DNA from: Deltaproteobacteria bacterium
GTDB taxonomy: Bacteria > Myxococcota > Kuafuiibacteriia > Kuafuiibacteriales > Kuafuiibacteriaceae
DNA: 64,000 bases
Assembly (NCBI GenBank): GCA_016703535.1
Contig: JADJBV010000001.1
Location: 3,152,001-3,216,000 of the forward strand
Direction of reading: 5' to 3'
Shown here one piece after another: positions 8,215 through 17,875 of the stretch. Made by a program: the position numbers and the translations under genes. Numbering within the stretch: position 1 is the first letter of the stretch; every line of letters begins with the position of its first letter. The notes under the pieces are model-generated. The model searched no databases. It was not told the DNA's origin and was given only the letters and a program-made list of their open reading frames with translations.

Positions 8215-9113
8215 TCGTCGGGGCCATCGACCTCGGCTCCAACACCGTCAAGATCACCATCGCCGAGGTCGGCGCGGACCTGAAGGTGTTGTTCGAGGCC
8301 GCGGAGATCACCCGGATCGGCGAAGGCCTGGACGCCAGCGGGGTGCTGAAGGCCGGGGCCATGGACCGGACCTACCGGTGCCTCGAGGGCTACGTCGAAC
8401 GTTGCAGAACGTTAGGGGCCGAGCGGATCCGCTGCGTGGCCACCGCCGGCATGCGCGGGGCCCAAAACGGCGCCGAGTTTTTGGCCCGAGCCAAGGCGGG
8501 GTTGGGGCTGGACATCGAGATCATCCACGGCCTCCGGGAGGCGGAGTTGGCCTTCGCCGCGCCGGCCCAGCTCTACGGGCCAGGCCCGGTGTTGGTGATC
8601 GACGTCGGCGGACGCAGCACCGAGTTGGTCTACGGCACCTCCGGGCGCCTGGTGTCGCGGGTCTCGCTGGAGATCGGCGGGGTGCGGATGACCGAACGCT
8701 TTTTGCCGTCGGATCCGCCGAGGCCGGCGGAGCTTTTGGCCTGTCGTCAGTTCTTGGAAGAGGTCTACCGAGACGCTCCCGCGGCGGAGGGCGCGGCCTT
8801 GGTCGGCGTGTCCGGCACGGTGATGGCCCTTTATGGGCGGGCGGTCGGCGAACCGGAGATGGCGAAGGTCGTGGCCCAAGGTGAAGGCGCCTGGTTGAGC
8901 CGGGCCCAGGTGGAGCAGCAGCTCGCCGAGTTGGCGGCCCTCCCCGCCCAGCAGCGCCTCTACGGCTCGGTGATCCCGCCGGGGCGGCACGACGTGATCG
9001 TGGCGGGGGCGCTGGTCACCTTGGTGGCCATGGAGCGTTACGGCGCCGAGCGGATGCGGGTCAGCAACCGGGGCGTACGTTACGGGCTGTTGTTCGAGTT
9101 GGCCCGGGCCTGA
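8211..9113 (+). CDS. Ppx/GppA family phosphatase
   Basis: A 300-residue member of the exopolyphosphatase/guanosine pentaphosphatase family. The first ASKHA phosphate loop is AIDLGSNTVKITI (residues 5-17) and the second is VLVIDVGGRSTELVYG. A Glu in the AGMRGAQN/HGLREAELAF region fits the catalytic pattern. About 300 residues corresponds to the short, ASKHA-only form. The GTG start overlaps the pal stop by four bases, so it is translated with the Tol-Pal operon. It hydrolyses polyphosphate or (p)ppGpp; which one cannot be told here. The 3' end overlaps the next, convergent gene by 34 bases. Confidence 0.88.
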   Translation: MIVGAIDLGSNTVKITIAEVGADLKVLFEAAEITRIGEGLDASGVLKAGAMDRTYRCLEGYVERCRTLGAERIRCVATAGMRGAQNGAEFLARAKAGLGLDIEIIHGLREAELAFAAPAQLYGPGPVLVIDVGGRSTELVYGTSGRLVSRVSLEIGGVRMTERFLPSDPPRPAELLACRQFLEEVYRDAPAAEGAALVGVSGTVMALYGRAVGEPEMAKVVAQGEGAWLSRAQVEQQLAELAALPAQQRLYGSVIPPGRHDVIVAGALVTLVAMERYGAERMRVSNRGVRYGLLFELARA

Positions 9114-10456
9114 ACTTCGGTCTTGGCCGCGATGTGGTTCAGCACCCGCTGATGGATCGAGTGGAGCAACCACTCGGCCCAAACTCGCCAGTAGGCCTCG
9201 GGCGCAAAATCCATTGAATAGAAGGTGCTCCCCTCCAGGCGGGTGCGGCCGCCGGGCAGCGGGATCAGGCGGAACTCGCCGCGGTGGCTGACCAGGTACC
9301 CCTCCAGGTGGGGGGCGTTCAGCTGCTGGTACGGGCTCCACTCCTGCATCGAGGGGGGCATGGCGGCCACGTCGAAGGCCAAGCGGTTGGGCTCGTCCCA
9401 GACGGTGATCGGCTCGATGAAGGGCCCGGTGGAGAAGTCGCAGCGACGGATGGCGCCGACCCCGGTGCCGGTGATGGTGGCCCCGGTCGGATAAGCGATG
9501 CCCATCTTGAAGAACCACTCGGCCGGCGGATCCAGAGGCGAAAAGGCGATCACGTTGGGCCAAACCAACTCGGGGGGCGCGTCGATCTCGACGGCGGTGG
9601 TGACCTCCCGGATCTCGGGGGTCCGCAGCGAGGCCTCGGCGGCGGCGACCAAAGGCAGGGCCAACAAGGTGGTGAGGAGCGGGCCTCCCCCTTGGCCGCG
9701 AGTAAAGAGGGCCAAGGCCCGCCCGAGCAAGGCGCCAAGCAAAGCGAAGAAGAAGGCGAAGGGTGCGGCCATCGCCAAACAAAAGACGCCCTCGACGGCG
9801 AAGAGGAGCAACAAGCCACCGGCGACCAGCACCGACAACATGGCGAGCAACACCGTCTCGCCGATCTTGCGGGGGAAGCGGCGGTTGTGGAGGTAGGAGG
9901 CGACCACGCCCATGGCGACCGGGGAGATGAAGAAGAGGGTCGAGCCGTACTCTTTGAGGCCGTAGACCGAAAAGCCGGTCATCAGGAGGGCCACGCCGAC
10001 CGCGGCCGCCACGCCGTAAAAAGCGCTGCGCAGCCGGTGATCGACGCCGGGCGGCGGCGAGGCCTCGGGGGTCCGCAGCTCCGAGGGGACCAAAGACAGG
10101 CCGATCATCAAGAAGTAGTTGAGGCCCGGGACGAAGAAGGCCAAAGCCAACCAAGGGAAGGCGCCGGCGTCGATGGCCCGGCGAAGGCTCATGGAGGCGC
10201 CGACCCAGGCGAAGGGCAAGGCGAAGAGCACCAAGGCGCCGAGGACCCACTGCGGCGCCGGCGATAGGGCGTCCGCCCGCATGGAGAAGAGCGGGTTGAA
10301 GAATACGTGGGGGCCGTGGAACACGCCGGTGGCCGCGTAGACCAACCCCGCGTCGAGCAGGTACTTGAAGACCATCAGCCCTACCCCGCTGAGGAAGTAG
10401 GTCCGGCGATCGACCGGGCGCACGAAGCCGAACCAGAGGGGGAGGAGTTCGCTCAA
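9080..10456 (-). CDS. Multi-pass membrane protein fused to SRPBCC-like domain
   Basis: A 458-residue protein with a probable TTG start overlapping the upstream EamA gene stop by four bases. Residues 1-265 hold about seven hydrophobic helices. The first section (RPVDRRTYFLSGVGLMVFKY, then WLALAFFVPGLNYFLMIG) resembles DUF805 proteins. Residues about 280-430 look like an SRPBCC/polyketide-cyclase fold, beginning REVTTAVEIDAPPELVWPNV and ending with the STFYSMDFAPEAYWRVWAEW helix. This suggests a membrane-tethered hydrophobic-ligand-binding domain. Function unknown. The tail overlaps the convergent ppx gene. Confidence 0.75.
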   Translation of the reverse strand: MSELLPLWFGFVRPVDRRTYFLSGVGLMVFKYLLDAGLVYAATGVFHGPHVFFNPLFSMRADALSPAPQWVLGALVLFALPFAWVGASMSLRRAIDAGAFPWLALAFFVPGLNYFLMIGLSLVPSELRTPEASPPPGVDHRLRSAFYGVAAAVGVALLMTGFSVYGLKEYGSTLFFISPVAMGVVASYLHNRRFPRKIGETVLLAMLSVLVAGGLLLLFAVEGVFCLAMAAPFAFFFALLGALLGRALALFTRGQGGGPLLTTLLALPLVAAAEASLRTPEIREVTTAVEIDAPPELVWPNVIAFSPLDPPAEWFFKMGIAYPTGATITGTGVGAIRRCDFSTGPFIEPITVWDEPNRLAFDVAAMPPSMQEWSPYQQLNAPHLEGYLVSHRGEFRLIPLPGGRTRLEGSTFYSMDFAPEAYWRVWAEWLLHSIHQRVLNHIAAKTEVQARANSNNSP

Positions 10457-11391
10457 GCCCGGCGACTATAGCGGAGTGCAGTCAAGGCGAGGAGCACGCC
10501 GGAGACGATCACCAAGGTGGTGCCGACCACCTGGCCCCACCCCGGACGTTCGTCGAGAACGAGGACCCCCAAAAGCTGGGTCAGGACCACACCTGCGTAG
10601 CCGACGGTGCCGACCCGGGCCGCGTGGTCCAAGGCGTAGGCCCGGGTCATGGCGAGTTGGCCCAGACCTGCCGAGATCCCGGTGCCGGCCAGGGCCAAAA
10701 AACCCGGCAGATCGGGGCGCTGGAAGGTGGGGATGGCCAAGGCCAAGGTGATCACCGTGGCGACCGCCGAAAAGTGAGTGGCCACCGCCTCGGGCGACTC
10801 GTTGGGGCCAAGGCGCCGCAGGAACATCATCGCGAAGGCGGAGAACAAGGCGCCCAAGGTGGAGATGGCCGCCAGGTGCCCAGCAATTTGCAACTTGGGT
10901 TGCACGACCAAGATGACGCCGAAGAAAGCGAGGGGCGTGGCCAAGAGGGCCTTCTTGCCGCTCCGCTCCCCGAGCACGAAGGGGGCCAGTACGGCGAGGA
11001 AGATCGGCGAGGTGGCGCCCAAGGCGGCGGCGTCCCCCAGCGGCAACTCCGGCGCGCCGTAGACGTAGAAGGTGCACAACATCGACAGCGTCCCGCAGAG
11101 CGAACGGCCCCAGGCCCGCTTTTGATCTTGCACCCGGAGCGGAAAGCCGCGGATCCGCGCGACGCTGGCCGCCACCACGAGGCCAAAGAACGCCCGGGCG
11201 AAGGCAACCTCGGTCCAAGGCGCCGAGCCGCTGGAGAGCCGAGAGCACAAGGCCATCAGGGCGAACAAGGCCGAGGCCAGCAACATCCAGAGGATCGCCC
11301 GGACCGGCGCGGTGATCGCAACTTGGGTTGCGGTCGCGGGGAGGCTCGCCTCCGGCGAAGGATGCGAGCTGATCGGTGGCCGTTCGGTCAT
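10453..11391 (-). CDS. EamA/DMT-superfamily transporter
   Basis: A 312-residue protein with ten predicted membrane helices in two five-helix halves, as in EamA (drug/metabolite) permeases. Characteristic stretches are ALCSRLSSGSAPWTEVAFAR, the end of the first half LATPLAFFGVILVVQPKL, and the second-half signature VGTVGYAGVVLTQLLGVLVL. The substrate cannot be inferred. It overlaps the downstream membrane/SRPBCC gene, so the two are co-translated. The 262 bases upstream (11392-11653) contain no recognisable gene and are notably G-rich on the plus strand. Confidence 0.9.
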   Translation of the reverse strand: MTERPPISSHPSPEASLPATATQVAITAPVRAILWMLLASALFALMALCSRLSSGSAPWTEVAFARAFFGLVVAASVARIRGFPLRVQDQKRAWGRSLCGTLSMLCTFYVYGAPELPLGDAAALGATSPIFLAVLAPFVLGERSGKKALLATPLAFFGVILVVQPKLQIAGHLAAISTLGALFSAFAMMFLRRLGPNESPEAVATHFSAVATVITLALAIPTFQRPDLPGFLALAGTGISAGLGQLAMTRAYALDHAARVGTVGYAGVVLTQLLGVLVLDERPGWGQVVGTTLVIVSGVLLALTALRYSRRA

Positions 11392-11653
11392 CGACGGGCC
11401 GGAGCGTCGAGGTGCGGCGAGGCTTGGTCAAGGTGGGGTGAGGCTAGGGTCGGTGGCGTCGTCGGGTGAAGCGCGTGGGTCAGGGGCAACTCGTGCGGTG
11501 GAGAGGGGTGGGTGCTGGTCGACGGTGGGCTGGGGATGACAGGAAGGCGGGAAGACGGGAAGGCTTTTTGGGGAGCCTCAGTGGGGGGCGCGCGGGGGAA
11601 CGACGAGGATCGCTGCGGGTTGGGGGGTGGGGCAGCGCCTCACCGTCCATCTT

Positions 11654-12139
11654 TCAATCCTCAGGGTCCCGGACCTCCAGAGGGAGTTCAAAGGGTTGGT
11701 AGCTGTGCTCCAGGACCGATCGACTCGGGATCGGAGGGCCATGGTTGCTCAAGGACAAGTAGTAGAAGCTACCCGCCGCCTCATCTCCGGGCCGCGGGCC
11801 AATGTACTCGGCCCACTCGAAGGAACCGTCCTTCTCCGGGTAGAACATGACCCGCCGATCATGGGTCAGGCCGATTCCGCCCAAGGAGCTGCCCGTCTCC
11901 CCGATCACCAGCCGGATCCCCTCGAAGCGGAGCTTCAAGCTGAGCACCTGAGTTCGCCCCTTGCGGTCGGGCGAGGTGTAGTCGACCTGCCGAACGTCCA
12001 GCTGGTACTTCCAGCCGTCCACCTCACCCGAGTAGATCTTGGGCAGGACCTCGGTCGGGTCCGAACACCCGGGCCACACCGCGCTCACCGCGAGGGCAAC
12101 GCTCATCAGGCAACTCCGGGTTGCGACGCGCCACACCAT
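11654..12139 (-). CDS. Small lipoprotein, tandem paralogue 1 of 3
   Basis: A 161-residue protein starting MVWRVATRSCLMSVALAVSA, with a lipoprotein-like WPGCSD cleavage site at about residue 25. A start at the internal Met (12106) is possible. The mature part is nearly identical to the two neighbouring copies: PTEVLPKIYSGEVDGWKYQL, then RRVDYTSPDRKGRTQVLSLK, KLRFEGIRLVIGETGSSLGG, FYPEKDGSFEWAEY and a C-terminal SYQPFELPLEVRDPED. The many beta-strand-like segments suggest a small beta-rich secreted domain. It is the last gene of the run transcribed from the hydrolase at 13.1-16.0 kb. No known family was recognised. Confidence 0.75.
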   Translation of the reverse strand: MVWRVATRSCLMSVALAVSAVWPGCSDPTEVLPKIYSGEVDGWKYQLDVRQVDYTSPDRKGRTQVLSLKLRFEGIRLVIGETGSSLGGIGLTHDRRVMFYPEKDGSFEWAEYIGPRPGDEAAGSFYYLSLSNHGPPIPSRSVLEHSYQPFELPLEVRDPED

Positions 12140-12144
12140 CCCTA

Positions 12145-12630
12145 TCAATCCTCGGGGTCCCGGACCTCCAGAGGGAGCTCGGAGGGTTGGTAGCTGTGCT
12201 CCAAGATCGAACGACTCGGGATCGGAGGGCCATGGTTGTTCAACCGCAAGTAGTAGAAGGCTCCGATCGCCTCCTCCCCAGGCTTCGGGCCCAGGTACTC
12301 GGCCCACTCGAAGGAACCGTCCTTCTCCGGGTAGAATCGGACCGGCCGCTCATGGCTCAGCCCGATCCCGCCCAAGGAGCTGCCCGTCTCCCCGATCACC
12401 AGCCGGATCCCCTCGAAGCGGAGCTTCAAGCTGAGCACCTGAGTTCGCCCCTTGCGGTCGGGCGAGGTGTAGTCGACCCGCCGAACGTCCAGCTGGTACT
12501 TCCAGCCCTCCACCTCACCCGAGTAGATCTTGGGCAGGACCTCGGTCGGGTCCGCACACGCGGTCCACACCGCGCCCACCGCGAGGGCGAAGCTCATCAG
12601 GCAACCCCGGATTGCGGCCCGCCAAACCAT
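12145..12630 (-). CDS. Small lipoprotein, tandem paralogue 2 of 3
   Basis: The middle copy, also 161 residues, starting MVWRAAIRGCLMSFALAVGA, with the WTACAD cleavage region replacing WPGCSD. It differs from copy 1 at scattered positions (EVEGWKYQL, THDRRVMFYPEK changed to SHERPVRFYPEK, GPRPGDEAAGSF changed to GPKPGEEAIGAF), so the copies are diverging but still under coding constraint. It is separated from copy 1 by only five bases and from copy 3 by five bases. Confidence 0.75.
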   Translation of the reverse strand: MVWRAAIRGCLMSFALAVGAVWTACADPTEVLPKIYSGEVEGWKYQLDVRRVDYTSPDRKGRTQVLSLKLRFEGIRLVIGETGSSLGGIGLSHERPVRFYPEKDGSFEWAEYLGPKPGEEAIGAFYYLRLNNHGPPIPSRSILEHSYQPSELPLEVRDPED

Positions 12631-12635
12631 CCCTA

Positions 12636-13110
12636 TCAATCCTCGGGGTCCCGGACCTCCAGAGGGAGCTCGGAGGGTTGGTAGCTGTGCTCCAAGACCG
12701 AACGACTCGGGATCGGAGGGCCATGATTGTTTAAGGACAAATAGTAGAAGGCTCCTACGGCCTCTTCTCCGGGCCGCGGGCCCAGGTACTCGGCCCATTC
12801 GAAGGAACCATCCTTCTGAGGATAGAAACCAACCCCCGGATTATGGGTCAGGCCGATCCCCCCCAAGAGGCTGCCCGTCTCCCCGATCACCAGCCGGATC
12901 CCCTCGAAGCGGAGCTTCAAGCTGAGCAGCTGGCTTCGCCCTTTGCGGTCGGGCGAGGTGTAGTCGACCCGCCGAACGTCCAGCTGGTATCTCCAGCCGT
13001 CCACCTCACCCGAGTAGATCTTGGGCAGGACCTCGGTCGGGTCCGAACAGGCGGGCAACACCACGCTCAGCACGACCACGAAGGTCAACCGCGCGCGCTT
13101 GGCCGCCCGA

Positions 13111-13130
<20 letters not shown>
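12636..13130 (-). CDS. Small lipoprotein, tandem paralogue 3 of 3
   Basis: The upstream-most copy, 164 residues, with a different N-terminus MISRLNSRAAKRARLTFVVV leading to VVLPACSD, a good lipobox (LPAC). The mature domain matches the other two copies (EVLPKIYSGEVDGWRYQLDV, LGGIGLTHNPGVGFYPQKDG). Its start overlaps the 3' end of the hydrolase gene by 20 bases, so it is probably translationally coupled to it. The distinct signal peptide suggests that copies 1 and 2 arose by duplications with junctions inside the signal region. Confidence 0.78.
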
Positions 13131-16001
<2,871 letters not shown>

Positions 16002-16090
16002 CTCAGCCCAAAGGTCCGTGAGTGCCGCCTCGTTTGTCAAGGCCGCCGCTGAGCTGTCACCGGAGCATCTTGTGGAGGTCGATCGGTGGC

Positions 16091-17815
16091 TCAGCCCTGC
16101 AAGGCTTGGAGCACGATGCCCGGGACTTTGAGCCAGCTGGGGTGGTGTTCCATCTGGAAGAGGCGGCGGCCCACGGCTTCGACCCGGCGGTTGTCGGCGA
16201 ACCAGACCGGCTTTGGGAAGACCTTGAGGGGGCCGCGCAACACGGTCTTTTCGATGCCCTCGAGGAGGTTGGTGTTGTGGACCCAACCGAGGCCACTTTG
16301 GATGTTGGCCAAGGTCGCGGAGGGGTGGCCACCCCAGGCGGGGATGACCATGCCGTAGACCAGGCCAGGCCAGTGGTTGATGGTGACGCTGCCGTAGCGG
16401 AGCTCCAAGATGGCCTTGTCGAGTTCGGCGCCCACCGACTGAGAAGCCTCGAGGGCCGGCGGCAACACGATCATCGCGTTGAGGGTGCCCCAGAGGGTGT
16501 CGTTCATGAAGGTGGTGACGTTTTTGATGAACTCGGCGGGGTCGGTCCCGGGCACGGTGGTTTCGCTGAGGATCGCGCAGAAGGGTTCGGTCGAGAAGAT
16601 CGGGTCATCCTTCTTGGTGCTGTCGACGTTGCGAATCAAGGTCCAGGGCAGCCGGCGTTCGTCGCCTTGCCCGATCTTCTGGACCTCTCGGCCTTGGGTG
16701 AGACGCTCGTAACGAGAGTAGGCGCCCGGATAATAGGCCAGGCGGGTCGGGGTGGCCTCGAGGACCGCGGCGATCCGATCGAGGAGGGCCTTCTTCTGGG
16801 GCCAACCTTCGGCGGTGATCAGCAGCTTGGCGGCGTTGCAGTTGAAGGAGCCGTTGTTGGTGATCATCGCGCCGATGTTGCGGGCGATGAACTCGAGTTC
16901 GCTGTCGGCGTAGTTGGCCGGGACGATGGCCACTGGGCTGACGTTGCCCAACTCCGAGGTGATCTTCTTCTTCAGGACCGGGTCGTTGGCGGCGATGCGC
17001 CGGGCCCGCTCTTCGCCCGGCGGACCCCAGACGATCATGTCGTGGGTGTGGTTGGAGCCGGTGATGTGGATATCGTCGATGGCGGCGTGGTTGACCAGGT
17101 GGCTGCCGACCTCGGCGCCGCCGTACACCACCTGCAAGAAGCCCCGCTCGATGAACGGCGAAAAGGCCCGCTCCAGGTGGGGACCCGACCACTCGTTGAC
17201 CGGGTTCATCTTGACCACACAGACCATGCCTTCGCCGATCATCTTGGTCAGGGCGTCCATCGGCGGGATGGAAGAGACGTTGCCGGCGCCGAGGATCAAG
17301 GAGACGCCGCCTTCTGGATCCTTCTTCTGGTAGAAGCCCGCCGCTTTTTGGCGGGCGTCGGCGGCGGTGAGGCCGGGCATCATCAACTGGGACACGGTGA
17401 AGCCCGAGAACAGGGCCCCGTCGATGGCGTCCCCCGGGAACACGCGGGCCTCGACCCGACCGTCGGGCCGGGTGCGGATCTGGGACTCCTCGAGGATGGG
17501 TTGGCCGCTCTGGACCTTCTCGAGGGTGCGGACCAAGAGGCGCAGGTTGCGCATGGTGGGGTTGGGACCGGTCAGCCACTCCTCACCGTGATCGGGCGGG
17601 ATGCCTTTGGCCCTGGCGCCGTCCCGGACCCAGGCCTCGGCGACCTCCGCCAACCGGTCCATGGTGGTCCGCAGCAACCCAAGTTTTTCGGCGACCGAAA
17701 GTCGGGCAAAGGATCGGGCGTTGTCCTTGAGGACCGACACCCCTTGATCGATGGCCTGGTGGGCGCTCTCCCGTTGGCTGTTGGCGTTGGCGGCCCACTC
17801 GGCGGTCGTAGTCAT
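16091..17815 (-). CDS. Aldehyde dehydrogenase family protein
   Basis: A 574-residue member of the NAD(P)-dependent ALDH superfamily. Visible motifs are CVVKMNPVNE (cofactor site, residues 199-208), HITGSNHTHD (TGS at 252-254, dinucleotide loop), ELGNVSPVAI (general-base Glu 288) and the catalytic Cys326 in NNGSFNCNAAK. The C-terminal FSTEPFCAILSET matches the usual EPF/GP region. It is longer than the classical ~480-residue enzymes, with an extended N-terminus. The substrate is not predictable. It is 60 bases downstream of a lipoprotein gene on the same strand, although the two are functionally unrelated. Confidence 0.9.
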   Translation of the reverse strand: MTTTAEWAANANSQRESAHQAIDQGVSVLKDNARSFARLSVAEKLGLLRTTMDRLAEVAEAWVRDGARAKGIPPDHGEEWLTGPNPTMRNLRLLVRTLEKVQSGQPILEESQIRTRPDGRVEARVFPGDAIDGALFSGFTVSQLMMPGLTAADARQKAAGFYQKKDPEGGVSLILGAGNVSSIPPMDALTKMIGEGMVCVVKMNPVNEWSGPHLERAFSPFIERGFLQVVYGGAEVGSHLVNHAAIDDIHITGSNHTHDMIVWGPPGEERARRIAANDPVLKKKITSELGNVSPVAIVPANYADSELEFIARNIGAMITNNGSFNCNAAKLLITAEGWPQKKALLDRIAAVLEATPTRLAYYPGAYSRYERLTQGREVQKIGQGDERRLPWTLIRNVDSTKKDDPIFSTEPFCAILSETTVPGTDPAEFIKNVTTFMNDTLWGTLNAMIVLPPALEASQSVGAELDKAILELRYGSVTINHWPGLVYGMVIPAWGGHPSATLANIQSGLGWVHNTNLLEGIEKTVLRGPLKVFPKPVWFADNRRVEAVGRRLFQMEHHPSWLKVPGIVLQALQG

Positions 17816-17875
17816 GGCTCTCCCCTATCCTTCCCCGGGTTGGGCTCAGTCAAGCCTGGGAAGCCGCACAGAGGT

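Larger units (their letters stand above)
11654..13100. repeat. Three direct tandem repeats, period 491 bp
   Basis: The stop codons of the three lipoprotein genes lie at 11654, 12145 and 12636, exactly 491 bases apart. Nucleotide identity between units is very high over most of the coding part, with long identical blocks around 11900-12000, 12390-12480 and 12880-12970. The units end in the same GTCCCGGACCTCCAGAGGGA block just inside each stop. Copy 3 diverges in its first 25 codons. This looks like recent tandem duplication. Confidence 0.85.

Noticed and set aside
11392..11653. Short plus-strand frames in the G-rich gap beside the EamA gene
   Set aside because: Composition is Gly/Arg-rich in every frame, no ribosome site and no recognisable motif; probably non-coding.
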